From assembly GCF_009765775.1 (NCBI RefSeq), contig NZ_LMUU01000259.1:66888-130887 (forward strand): a DNA stretch of 64,000 bases, given 5' to 3'. Under the pieces are notes generated by a model. It was not told where the DNA came from and did no database searches. It was given only the letters and a program-made list of their open reading frames with translations. Within the stretch, counting starts at the first letter, position 1; each line of letters opens with the position of its first letter. Both the position numbers and the translations under genes were made by a program. This document shows positions 17,911 to 25,627 of the stretch, one piece after another. The DNA is from Beijerinckia sp. L45 (GTDB taxonomy: Bacteria > Pseudomonadota > Alphaproteobacteria > Rhizobiales > Beijerinckiaceae).

Positions 17911-18183
17911 ATGCCGCGCTATTTCTTCCACGTGAAAGACGGCGACACGTCCCTCGATCATGACGGCGTTGTCTTTTCGAGTGTGGAAGAAGCCAAATCC
18001 CAGGCCCTGGAAACAATGGGCGAGATTCTGCGGGACGAGGGACGAAACCCCTGGACCGCAGAGACGTGGCGCATGCACGTCATGGACGAGGACGGCAAGA
18101 CGGTCTGCCAACTCTACTTCGCCGGTAACTCGAAGAGCACGGGAAAGACCGAGCCCTTTGCGGCGACAGAACTGCTCCCATAA
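17911..18183 (+). CDS. DUF6894-type small protein
   Basis: 90 residues opening with MPRYFFHVKDGDTSLDHDG, the characteristic start of a small protein family very common in Rhizobiales (PRYFFH..DG, annotated DUF6894), and with the usual middle VEEAKSQALETMGEIL. The SD AGGGAG lies upstream. A strong terminator follows 14 bp after the stop. Function unknown; many copies per genome are normal. Confidence 0.8.
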   Translation: MPRYFFHVKDGDTSLDHDGVVFSSVEEAKSQALETMGEILRDEGRNPWTAETWRMHVMDEDGKTVCQLYFAGNSKSTGKTEPFAATELLP

Positions 18184-18197
18184 CGACGCAATAGCAG

Positions 18198-18224
18198 AAG
18201 CGGCCGGACAATCTCCGGCCGCTT
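18198..18224 (+). terminator. intrinsic terminator after the DUF6894 gene
   Basis: An 11-bp perfect stem (AAGCGGCCGGA / TCCGGCCGCTT) with a 5-nt loop lies 14 bp after the stop and ends in TTT. It may also serve the convergent gene at 18261-18515. Confidence 0.8.
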
Positions 18225-18260
18225 TGCGTTCGCTGTCGATCACGGTATGCCGACGGCTGA

Positions 18261-18515
18261 TTACTGGCCTTTGGCGGGCGGGGTCGTGCCGGGGGAGGCG
18301 CCGACGGTGCCCGGCGCACTCTTCGACGTGGCGCCCTGCTGCGCCTTCACGCCGCCTGGATCGGTCGCGACGCCATTGGCGTTGACGTTGCCCATTGCAC
18401 CCGTCGCGCCGGGTGCGGCGCCCTTGCCGCCACCCTCATCCTTGTTCATCGACTGGGCTTGCGCGGCGCCGAGCGAAAGCAACAGCGCGAGACTCGCGCA
18501 GGTCAAAATCTTCAT
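18261..18515 (-). CDS. small exported low-complexity protein
   Basis: 84 residues: a signal peptide (MKILTCASLALLLSLGAAQA) and a Gly/Ala/Pro/Thr-rich mature part with no recognisable domain, probably disordered. The SD GGAGGAA precedes the ATG at 18515. It resembles the exported proteins at 9902 and 10519 in style, not in sequence. Function unknown. Confidence 0.6.
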   Translation of the reverse strand: MKILTCASLALLLSLGAAQAQSMNKDEGGGKGAAPGATGAMGNVNANGVATDPGGVKAQQGATSKSAPGTVGASPGTTPPAKGQ

Positions 18516-18592
18516 GGGGCTTCCTCCAAATTGTTTTATCGATTGGGCACGAGTGCCGCGCATCCAACCGTGAATTTGGAGGAATGTTCCCG

Positions 18593-19153
18593 CTAGTCCG
18601 CGATCTGGAAGGGAAGGGCGATGTCCGCGATCTTCGGGCTCTCGAGATCGCGCAGCGTATAATGCAGCACGTAGGACCCGGCCGGAAAGCCGTCGAGGTT
18701 CAGTGATGCCGTCAGCATCAGCTCCTTGACCTTGGCATGCGACGCCGTCGCATAGGACAGAAAGTTCTTCTGGCCGGCGAGGATCTTGCCGTCCGGCGTG
18801 AGGATCTCGAAATCGAGTGATACGCCGAAGGCGAACAGGCCGTCGGCCGCGGGCGCCCAGGCATAGCCGACCGGTTCGATATAGGTCAGCAGGGTTTCAC
18901 CTGGCTTGAACGTACTGGTCGGGCGCGGCGTGTAGGCGCCGAACAATAGCGCCTTTTCCGACACGAACATCGCGTGCTCGCCGCTCAGCGGCAGCGTCGT
19001 CCAGATGGCATCGACGGCGGATTGAGCGTCTTGCAAACGCGTCACGGGCTTTTCCTCCGGCGGACCGGCCTGCGCGCCGCTTGAGCCAAAGCTACCGCAG
19101 CACAGGGCGATCGACATACCAAAACGGATAGTCCTGGGATAGCGGGCTGGCAT
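18593..19153 (-). CDS. exported protein of unknown function
   Basis: 186 residues with an N-terminal hydrophobic segment (about residues 10-28, FGMSIALCCGSFGSSGAQA). The mature part is predicted beta-rich, with conserved-looking turns such as KPGETLLTYIEPVGYAW and SLNLDGFPAGSYVLHYTLRD, suggesting an immunoglobulin-like periplasmic fold. AAGGA precedes the ATG at 19153. I know no function for it. Confidence 0.65.
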   Translation of the reverse strand: MPARYPRTIRFGMSIALCCGSFGSSGAQAGPPEEKPVTRLQDAQSAVDAIWTTLPLSGEHAMFVSEKALLFGAYTPRPTSTFKPGETLLTYIEPVGYAWAPAADGLFAFGVSLDFEILTPDGKILAGQKNFLSYATASHAKVKELMLTASLNLDGFPAGSYVLHYTLRDLESPKIADIALPFQIAD

Positions 19154-19337
19154 GAAGCGTCCTTCGGCGGCGGCCTTCCGCCGGCGCTGACCATACGCGA
19201 CGCCGGGCGCGACACCATCCTCCGGTCGTTGAATCATGCCCGTATCGAAAAATTATATGACGATCGACATATTGAAAGCTCGGGTCATCAGGAGCATTTA
19301 TCAACTGCAGGCACATACCTGTTAAAAGGAGATCGTC

Positions 19338-19406
19338 ATGGACGCTTCGCTCGACACGGACACGCTCAACAACGGCATCGACGGGCTGCATTTCGCGCCG
19401 CGCTAG
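19338..19406 (+). CDS. 22-codon orphan frame, possible truncated gene remnant
   Basis: A 22-residue frame beginning MDASLDTDTLNNGIDGLHF with a perfect AAGGAG six bases before the ATG and an AT-rich, promoter-like upstream region (19240-19320). The good SD and natural-looking N-terminus ending at an abrupt TAG suggest either a leader peptide or the intact start of a gene whose body was deleted before the convergent FAH gene. Not otherwise identified. Confidence 0.3.
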   Translation: MDASLDTDTLNNGIDGLHFAPR

Positions 19407-19434
19407 GTGCAGCGGGGTGCCCTCGGCCCGCGCT

Positions 19435-20343
19435 TTATGCCGGTGCCCCGATGACGACCGTCGAGGCACCGTAAAGATCGGCGGCGATGAGCATGTTGCT
19501 CATCGCGCCGAGCCCGGTGGCGCGCGTCGTGACGACGTCACCTTCCTGCAGAAACACCGGCGGTTCGCGGGCGCTGCCGATGCCGGCGGGCGTTCCCGTC
19601 AGGATCACGTCGCCCGGTTCCAGCGTCATGCCGAAGGAGAGCTCGGCGATCAGCTCGGCCACGGTGAACGCCATCTGGCTCGCCATGGCACTTTGCATCT
19701 CCACGCCGTTGACGAGGCATGCGAGGCGCACGCTCGACAGGTCGATAGCGTCCGCCGTCACGATATACGGGCCGAGCGGCATCGTGCCGTCGATGCTCTT
19801 GCCCTTCAGCCATTGCCCGCCGTGGCGGCGTTGCAGATCGCGCTGCGATACGTCGTTGGCGAGCGTGTAGCCGAAAATGTGGTTTGCGGCGTCGTCCACG
19901 CGGATGCTGCGACCGCGCTTGCCGATGATGACAGCGATCTCGGCCTCGTAATCCCATTTGGCGGAGATGCGGGCATCATAGGCGATCGGGTCGAGCGGTC
20001 CGATCACGGCATGCGGAGCCTTGGTGAAGAACACCGGCGCGGTCGGGCGTGCCACCTCCTGGTCGCCACGCTTGCCGACACTCTCGTCGAAATGCGCCCA
20101 GTAATTCCAGCCGGTGCAAAGAATGTCGCGACCAAAACGATCGATCGGGGCGAGCAGCGCCGCCCCGGCGAGGGGAACGCGCGGCGCACCCGGCACGGCG
20201 GCGGCGACGGCAGCAAGGCCGTCGGCACCGGCGCGGATCACATCGACCATGTCGCCGAGGTATGGCGGCAGGACGGCGATCATCGCGTCCTCGACGACGC
20301 CGAGACGTGGCGCGCCGTCGAGGCTCAATCTCAAGATCTGCAC
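19435..20343 (-). CDS. fumarylacetoacetate hydrolase-family protein
   Basis: 302 residues with the FAH fold signatures: KWDYEAEIAVIIGKRGR (metal site), GYTLANDVSQRDLQ, KGKSIDGTMPLGPYIV and TGTPAGIG...FLQEGD. Family members cleave or hydrate 2-oxo acids from aromatic degradation (fumarylpyruvate, acylpyruvates, 2-oxo-pentenoates). The GTG at 20343 is chosen because it lies 10 nt after the preceding stop and begins the usual VQILRLSLDG; an ATG at 20379 would overlap the upstream gene. Second gene of an operon with the isatin-hydrolase-like gene, suggesting a hydrolytic step on its product or on a later dicarbonyl. Confidence 0.82.
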   Translation of the reverse strand: MQILRLSLDGAPRLGVVEDAMIAVLPPYLGDMVDVIRAGADGLAAVAAAVPGAPRVPLAGAALLAPIDRFGRDILCTGWNYWAHFDESVGKRGDQEVARPTAPVFFTKAPHAVIGPLDPIAYDARISAKWDYEAEIAVIIGKRGRSIRVDDAANHIFGYTLANDVSQRDLQRRHGGQWLKGKSIDGTMPLGPYIVTADAIDLSSVRLACLVNGVEMQSAMASQMAFTVAELIAELSFGMTLEPGDVILTGTPAGIGSAREPPVFLQEGDVVTTRATGLGAMSNMLIAADLYGASTVVIGAPA

Positions 20344-20353
20344 GCTGGGATTC

Positions 20354-21136
20354 TCAGACGCCGACCAGCGCCAGGACACGCAGCGGACTGCCCGAGCCGT
20401 TCTCGATCTTCAGCGGCGGCGTGATCAGGATGGCCCCTGTCGGCGGCAGCTGATCGAGATTGGTGAGGCTGGCGAGCCCGAGCTTCCCCGCGCCGTGCAT
20501 CATGTTGTGCGCGGGAAACGGCGGCTCGAACATGAAGGCCTGGCCGTGGTCGGTGCCGACGCATTCGACGCCCCAGCCGTTGACGTTGCGCTGCCCCACC
20601 AGAAAGCGCATCGCTTCCACCGAAGGGCCGGGCGAGTGCGGGCCGTCTTCCTTCATGTTGAGGAAGGCGTCGGGGTCGCTGCGTTTCGACCAGTCGGTGC
20701 GCATCAGCACCCAGGCGCCGTCCGGAATGCGGCCGTGCTTCGCCTCCCAGGCCGTGATGTGGTCGGGCTGGAGGGTGAAGCGTTCGTCGGCGGCAGCCTC
20801 TTTCGAGCAGTCGATCACCACGGCGGGGGCGACCAGGCGCTGCGCCGGCAGCGTGTCGGTGTAGCCGTCGGCGTAATCCTTGCCGGTGACCCAATGGACC
20901 GGCGCGTCGAAATGAGTGCCGGTATGCTCGCCCATGGAAATGTTGTTCCAGTACCAGGCGGGCCCGCGTTCGTCGTAGTGCGAGATTTCCTCGATACGGA
21001 AGGCGTTCGACGGGGCGATGGGCGGCGGGAGGCCGATCACCGGCGTCGAAGGACTCAAGGTCTGGGTGAGATCGACGACGCGGATCCCGCCGCTTGCGAG
21101 CGCCACGGCGACTTGGGCTAAAAGCTCGTTCGACAT
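20354..21136 (-). CDS. cyclase-family metal hydrolase, isatin hydrolase / kynurenine formamidase-like
   Basis: 260 residues of the cyclase family (PF04199 type). The metal site GEHTGTHFDAPVHW (about residues 68-81) is intact and is preceded by HYDERGPAWYWNNISM, which resembles what I recall of isatin hydrolase more than kynurenine formamidase. Isatin hydrolase opens isatin to isatinate (2-aminophenylglyoxylate) with Mn2+; it is linked in rhizobia to indole-acetate breakdown. It is first in an operon with an FAH-family gene. In this window isatinate would be a natural substrate for the IorAB-like enzyme at 27.6-31.3 kb (inference). Alternatives: other amide-ring or ester hydrolase. Confidence 0.8.
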   Translation of the reverse strand: MSNELLAQVAVALASGGIRVVDLTQTLSPSTPVIGLPPPIAPSNAFRIEEISHYDERGPAWYWNNISMGEHTGTHFDAPVHWVTGKDYADGYTDTLPAQRLVAPAVVIDCSKEAAADERFTLQPDHITAWEAKHGRIPDGAWVLMRTDWSKRSDPDAFLNMKEDGPHSPGPSVEAMRFLVGQRNVNGWGVECVGTDHGQAFMFEPPFPAHNMMHGAGKLGLASLTNLDQLPPTGAILITPPLKIENGSGSPLRVLALVGV

Positions 21137-21339
21137 TCTCTCTCACTCTTTCCTGAAGTGTTGGACCTGAAACCGCGGGTGCCGATCGGCACGCAGTGGC
21201 GCGTGGTGAAATCGGGGCCGGCGGGTCGAACTTCGATCGCGAGGCTGCGGCGCTCGTTTGCTTGCGCGGCAGGTCGCGAGATTAAGCTGTCTTGCTTCGT
21301 TGTTTCAAGATGATGACTCGGGCGGCGATCGGACATCGC

Positions 21340-21951
21340 TCATTGCGCGGGCGCTGTGGGTTTCCACAGAACCGTGCTGGCGCCCTTCTCGTATCCCATG
21401 CCGTGAGGATAACTGATCGCCTCGAGCTGCAGGCCCCAAGGCGCATAGAAATAGAGGATGGTTTCGCCCGACGCCGGCCCCTCGGCGATCGGGATCGGAC
21501 CCTTCAGGGTGCGGATGTGCTTGCTGTCGAGATAGTCCTTCGCCGCCTGCACGTCGTCGACATAGAGCGCGATGTGCATGCCGCCGATGTCGCTGTTTTT
21601 CGGGATCGCCGTCTTCTGGTCCGGCGCGGTATATTTGAACAGCTCGATGTTCGATCCGGCCTTGCAGCGGATCATCGTGATCTGTTCGATCACGGCCGCG
21701 CGGTCGACGTCGAGGACATCCTTCATGAAGGTGCCCGAGTCCTTGAACGGCCCGAAGGTCATCGCGGCATGGCACCCCAGGACGTTGGTGAAGAAGTCGA
21801 TCGCCTGCGCCATATCGGGCACGGTGATCCCGGTGTGGTCATGGCCGCGCAGACCCGGCAGCGTGTCGGCGCGTGCCGTGCCGGTGATCGCGAGCAGCCC
21901 CGCTGCGGCAAGGCCCAATGTCTTCAACGTCACCCGTTTTTTGAACATCAT
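21340..21951 (-). CDS. exported VOC (glyoxalase/dioxygenase-fold) protein
   Basis: 203 residues. A signal peptide (KTLGLAAAGLLAITGTARAD) is followed by two VOC half-modules: GHDHTGITVPDMAQAIDFF and GGMHIALYVDDVQAAKDYL, with candidate metal ligands (His in each, Glu in LQLEAISYP). VOC enzymes are usually cytoplasmic, so export is unusual. GGGAG precedes the ATG at 21951. It is the last gene of the Dpp-type transporter operon (30 nt after the ATPase), so it may act in the periplasm on the imported compound. Confidence 0.75.
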   Translation of the reverse strand: MMFKKRVTLKTLGLAAAGLLAITGTARADTLPGLRGHDHTGITVPDMAQAIDFFTNVLGCHAAMTFGPFKDSGTFMKDVLDVDRAAVIEQITMIRCKAGSNIELFKYTAPDQKTAIPKNSDIGGMHIALYVDDVQAAKDYLDSKHIRTLKGPIPIAEGPASGETILYFYAPWGLQLEAISYPHGMGYEKGASTVLWKPTAPAQ

Positions 21952-21980
21952 CACAGGACTCCCGGAACGAAGGTTGGCGA

Positions 21981-22808
21981 TCATGCAGCGACGTCTACGC
22001 GCGTTAGCCAGGTCGAGTCGGGCACCGGCAACGGGATGGCGTCGATGAGGCTGCGGGTATAGGCGGCACGCGGCGCGTCGAAGACGACGTCGCAAGCGCC
22101 TTCTTCGACGATCTCGCCCTGACGCATCACGATGACGCGGTCGCAGATGGCGCGGATGACGGACAGGTCGTGGCTGATGAAGGCCATCGCCAAGCCCATC
22201 TCGCGGGTGAGCGCGCCGATCAGGCGCAGCACCTGCGCCTGCGTCGACACGTCGAGGCCGGAGACGATTTCGTCGGCGAGGACGAAGTCCGGCTTCAGCA
22301 TGATGGCGCGGGCGATGCCGACGCGCTGGCGCTGGCCGCCGGAGATTTCGTGCGGATAGCGCGTCAGCACGCCGGGCGGCAGGCCCACGCGCTCGAGCGT
22401 CATCGCGGCCTGCTGATCCGCCTCGCGCATCGTGCGCGCAACCTTGTGGAGCAGCAGCGGCGCGGTGAGGATGCGGCGGATCCTATGCCGCGGATTGAGC
22501 GACGACATCGGATCCTGAAAGATCATCTGCATGCGGCGCCGCAACGGCCGCATCCTCTGTTCGTCAAGGCCGGAGACGGGCGTGCCGTCGAACGCGATGG
22601 AGCCGGACATCGGCGCGATCAGACCGAGCAGCGCACGGCCGAGCGTGGTCTTGCCCGAGCCGGATTCGCCGACGATGCCGACCACTTCGCCGCGCGCGAT
22701 CGAAAGCGAAACGCCCTTCACGACCGGCACGATCGGTTGGGAAGCGCCGAACGCCGCGCGGCGGTAGCCGATGACGAGGTTCTGGGCGCTCAGCAAGGGT
22801 TCAGCCAT
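21981..22808 (-). CDS. Dpp/Opp-type ABC transporter ATP-binding protein (DppF-like)
   Basis: 275 residues with Walker A GESGSGKTT, signature ISGGQRQRVGIARA, Walker B FVLADEIVSGLD and a short C-terminal oligopeptide-transporter tail. Second ATPase of the importer; its start overlaps the DppD-like stop by 8 nt. The D-E-I after Walker B, where D-E-P is usual, is a minor variant. Confidence 0.88.
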   Translation of the reverse strand: MAEPLLSAQNLVIGYRRAAFGASQPIVPVVKGVSLSIARGEVVGIVGESGSGKTTLGRALLGLIAPMSGSIAFDGTPVSGLDEQRMRPLRRRMQMIFQDPMSSLNPRHRIRRILTAPLLLHKVARTMREADQQAAMTLERVGLPPGVLTRYPHEISGGQRQRVGIARAIMLKPDFVLADEIVSGLDVSTQAQVLRLIGALTREMGLAMAFISHDLSVIRAICDRVIVMRQGEIVEEGACDVVFDAPRAAYTRSLIDAIPLPVPDSTWLTRVDVAA

Positions 22809-23682
22809 GGGTGGCCCCGTCGAAGCCGGCGATCTCGGCGCGGCAGGCGGCGATGACGGCGTCCGGAACCGGGATCAAGCCGTCCACGGGCCGGTCGTAG
22901 CGCGGCGTCGCCCGCACCAGCGCCTTGGTGTAGGCGTGTCGCGGCTTCAGCAGAAGATCCGCCGTCAAACCATGTTCCATCACCTTGCCCTGGTAGAGCA
23001 GGGTGACGCGATCGCAGATCTGCGCGACGACGCCGAGATCGTGGGTGACGAAGATCGCGCCGGTCTTGTGCCGCGCCTGCATCGCGCGGATCAGTTTGAG
23101 GATCTGCTTCTGCACGGTGACGTCGAGCGCGGTCGTCGGCTCGTCGGCGATCACCAGCTTCGGCTCCAGCGCGAAGGCGGCGGCGATCAGCACGCGTTGC
23201 CGCATGCCGCCGGAGAGTTCATGCGGATAGCAGCGCATGACGCGTTCGGGCTCGCGCATCTGCACTTCGTCGAGCAGCGTGAGCGCCCGCTCCCGCGCGC
23301 TTTTCGCGGAATGGCCTTTCCACATGCGCAAACCATCGGTCATCTGCGCTTCGATGCGGCGGCTCGGGTTGAGGGCGGTCAGCGGGTCCTGCGGGATCAG
23401 CGCGACTTCGGCCCCGAGCAGCCGGCGCAGCTGCCTTGCGTCGAGGCTCAGCAGCTCGGTGTTGCCGAGGATGATCGCGCCTTGCGTGATTCGCACGGTG
23501 CGCGGCGTCATGCCGAGAATGGCGCGCGCGATCGTCGACTTGCCGGCGCCGCTTTCGCCGACGAGGCCGTGGATTTCTCCGGGCGCCACCGCGAGCGACA
23601 CGTCGCGCAGGATCGGCGCACCGTTGTCGCGATCCGAGACGGCGGACAGGCCCTCGATGCTGAGGAGTCTTGGTTCGCTCAT
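22801..23682 (-). CDS. Dpp/Opp-type ABC transporter ATP-binding protein (DppD-like)
   Basis: 293 residues: Walker A GESGAGKST, Q-loop IPQDPLTALNP, signature ELSGGMRQRV, Walker B LVIADEPTTALD, then the oligopeptide-transporter C-terminal region (KPRHAYTKALVRATP). The ATG at 23682 overlaps the permease stop as ATGA. First ATPase of the operon. Confidence 0.88.
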   Translation of the reverse strand: MSEPRLLSIEGLSAVSDRDNGAPILRDVSLAVAPGEIHGLVGESGAGKSTIARAILGMTPRTVRITQGAIILGNTELLSLDARQLRRLLGAEVALIPQDPLTALNPSRRIEAQMTDGLRMWKGHSAKSARERALTLLDEVQMREPERVMRCYPHELSGGMRQRVLIAAAFALEPKLVIADEPTTALDVTVQKQILKLIRAMQARHKTGAIFVTHDLGVVAQICDRVTLLYQGKVMEHGLTADLLLKPRHAYTKALVRATPRYDRPVDGLIPVPDAVIAACRAEIAGFDGATHG

Positions 23683-24596
23683 CGCCGCATCACCGGATCG
23701 AGCGCGCGGCGCAGGCCGTCGCCAAGCTGGTTGAAGGCGAGGACCGTGGCGAACACCGCGGCGAGCGGCGCGGCGAACACCCACCAGGCCTGGTAGATGA
23801 TCTGCCGCCCGGAGGCGATCATGCTCCCCCAGGTCGGCGTGTCCGAGGAGACGGACAGGCCGACGAAGGAGAGGATCGCCTCGATCACCACGGCGATCCC
23901 CATCTCCATCGCAAGAAGCGCGATGAGGCCGGGCATGACGTTGGGCAGGATCTCGCGGAACAGGATGGTCCAGCGCCCGAAACCGAGCGTCCGCGCGGCG
24001 ACGACGTAGTCCGCCTGCGCGTTGGCCATCGTGTCGGCGCGGATCACCCGGGCGAACCGCGTCCAGTCGATGATCGCGATGGCGACGATCACGGTGCCGA
24101 CGCCGGAGCCGAGGATCGCGACGATGAGGATCGACAGCAGCACTGCCGGGAAGGCCATCCAGATTTCGATGAGGCGCGAGACCGCGATATCGGTCCAGCC
24201 ATCGAAATAGCCGGCGAGAAGGCCGAGCAACGATCCAACGGTGCCGGCCGCAACGCCGGCCACCACGGCGACGGTCAGTGCGACGCGCGAGCCGAAGATC
24301 AGGCGCGAGAGCACGTCGCGGCCGAGATCGTCGGTGCCGAGAAGATGCGCCGGATCCGCACCGGCGAGCCAGAACGGCGGCAGCGCTGACGCCATCAGAT
24401 CCTGTTCCAGCGGATCATGCGGCGCGATGGCCGGTGCGAACACGGCGATGATCACCAGAAGCAGAACGAAGCCGCCGCCGAGGCCGAGTTTGGGATTTTG
24501 GAGAAGGCGGATCAGTGCAGGAAAACGCGGTCGGCCGCGTGTGCGCGAAAAGGGTTTCGGCATGGCCTGACTCGGGGACACTTGCGCCTCAACCAT
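23679..24596 (-). CDS. Dpp/Opp-type ABC transporter permease (DppC-like)
   Basis: 305 residues with the DppC N-terminal domain (HDPLEQDLMASALPP...GTDDLGRDVLSRLIFG) and about six membrane helices; the EAA-type loop is in VVAARTLGFGRWTILFREIL. The start at 24596 overlaps the DppB-like stop by 8 nt and the stop overlaps DppD by ATGA, a tightly coupled operon. Confidence 0.88.
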   Translation of the reverse strand: MVEAQVSPSQAMPKPFSRTRGRPRFPALIRLLQNPKLGLGGGFVLLLVIIAVFAPAIAPHDPLEQDLMASALPPFWLAGADPAHLLGTDDLGRDVLSRLIFGSRVALTVAVVAGVAAGTVGSLLGLLAGYFDGWTDIAVSRLIEIWMAFPAVLLSILIVAILGSGVGTVIVAIAIIDWTRFARVIRADTMANAQADYVVAARTLGFGRWTILFREILPNVMPGLIALLAMEMGIAVVIEAILSFVGLSVSSDTPTWGSMIASGRQIIYQAWWVFAAPLAAVFATVLAFNQLGDGLRRALDPVMRR

Positions 24597-25593
24597 GGCG
24601 GAGTTTCGGGTTGAGGCCAACCACCGTGAGGTCGACGACGAGATTGGTCAGGATGAAGAGGAAGCCGAAGGTCAGAACGATGCCTTGGATCAGCGGCAGG
24701 TCGCGATTGATGACGCCCTCGATCGCCATGTTGCCGAGACCGGGAAAAGAAAAGATGCGCTCGACGATCACCGTGCCGCCGAGCAGGAAGGTGAACTGCA
24801 CGCCGGTCAGGGCCAGCGTCGGGCCGATCGCGTTGCGCAGCGCCTCGCGGGTGACGATCCGCAACTCGGAAAACCCTTTGACGCGCGCAAGGAGGACGTA
24901 GTCCTGCACCATGGCCTCGTCGAGCGCACCCTTGAGCACGCGGGCGATGATCGCGGCGAGCGGCAGAGCGAGCGCCAGAACCGGCATCACAAGGTGGGCG
25001 GCGGCATCGCGCACGGCCGCGCCCTGGCCTGTCACCAGGGCCTCCAGAAGATAAAACGGAGTATGAAATTGCGCGCCGAGGCTCGGGTCGACACGGCCCG
25101 ACATCGGAAATAGCGGCACCGCGACGCCGAACAGCAGCACAAGCAGCAGGGCCCAGACGAAATCGGGAATGGCGAGCAGCAGCCCGGTCGCACCATCGAC
25201 CACCGCTTCGCCAGCGCGGCGCTTGCCGAGCGTGCCGATCACCGCGAGGGCGATGCCAAGCACGAGGGCGACGCCGAGCGCGCAAAACGCCAGTTCGAGG
25301 GTCGCCGGCAAGCGCTCGCCGATCAACGCCACGACATCGCGGCGGAGCGAAATCGACGTGCCGAAATCGCCGTGCAGCATCGCGCCGAGCCACACAGCGA
25401 ATTGCATCGGGAGCGAGCCGTCCAGCCCGTAGTGTGCGCGCAGCGCCACGATGTCGGCCGGGCTGGCGCCGGGACCGATCATCATGGCGATGGGGTCGCC
25501 CGGCGCGACGCGGAGCAGCACGAAGACCACCAGCGCGACGCCGAACAACGTCACCGCCATCATTGCGGCGCGGTGGGCCGCGCCGGCGATCAC
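24589..25593 (-). CDS. Dpp/Opp-type ABC transporter permease (DppB-like)
   Basis: 334 residues, the DppB type: an N-terminal helix followed by VAPGDPIAMM, a long periplasmic segment, and the C-terminal EAA loop near VKGFSELRIVTREALRNA plus GGTVIVERIFSFPGLG, a strong family signature. It lies 34 nt after the binding-protein gene and is coupled to DppC. Confidence 0.88.
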   Translation of the reverse strand: MIAGAAHRAAMMAVTLFGVALVVFVLLRVAPGDPIAMMIGPGASPADIVALRAHYGLDGSLPMQFAVWLGAMLHGDFGTSISLRRDVVALIGERLPATLELAFCALGVALVLGIALAVIGTLGKRRAGEAVVDGATGLLLAIPDFVWALLLVLLFGVAVPLFPMSGRVDPSLGAQFHTPFYLLEALVTGQGAAVRDAAAHLVMPVLALALPLAAIIARVLKGALDEAMVQDYVLLARVKGFSELRIVTREALRNAIGPTLALTGVQFTFLLGGTVIVERIFSFPGLGNMAIEGVINRDLPLIQGIVLTFGFLFILTNLVVDLTVVGLNPKLRHG

Positions 25594-25627
25594 GGGCGCG
25601 CCTGGATGACGAGGCCCGCTTTACACA

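Noticed and set aside
17638..18183. tRNA-associated integration site
   Set aside because: The tRNA-Val is complete and no integrase, excisionase or repeated tRNA 3' end is found nearby.
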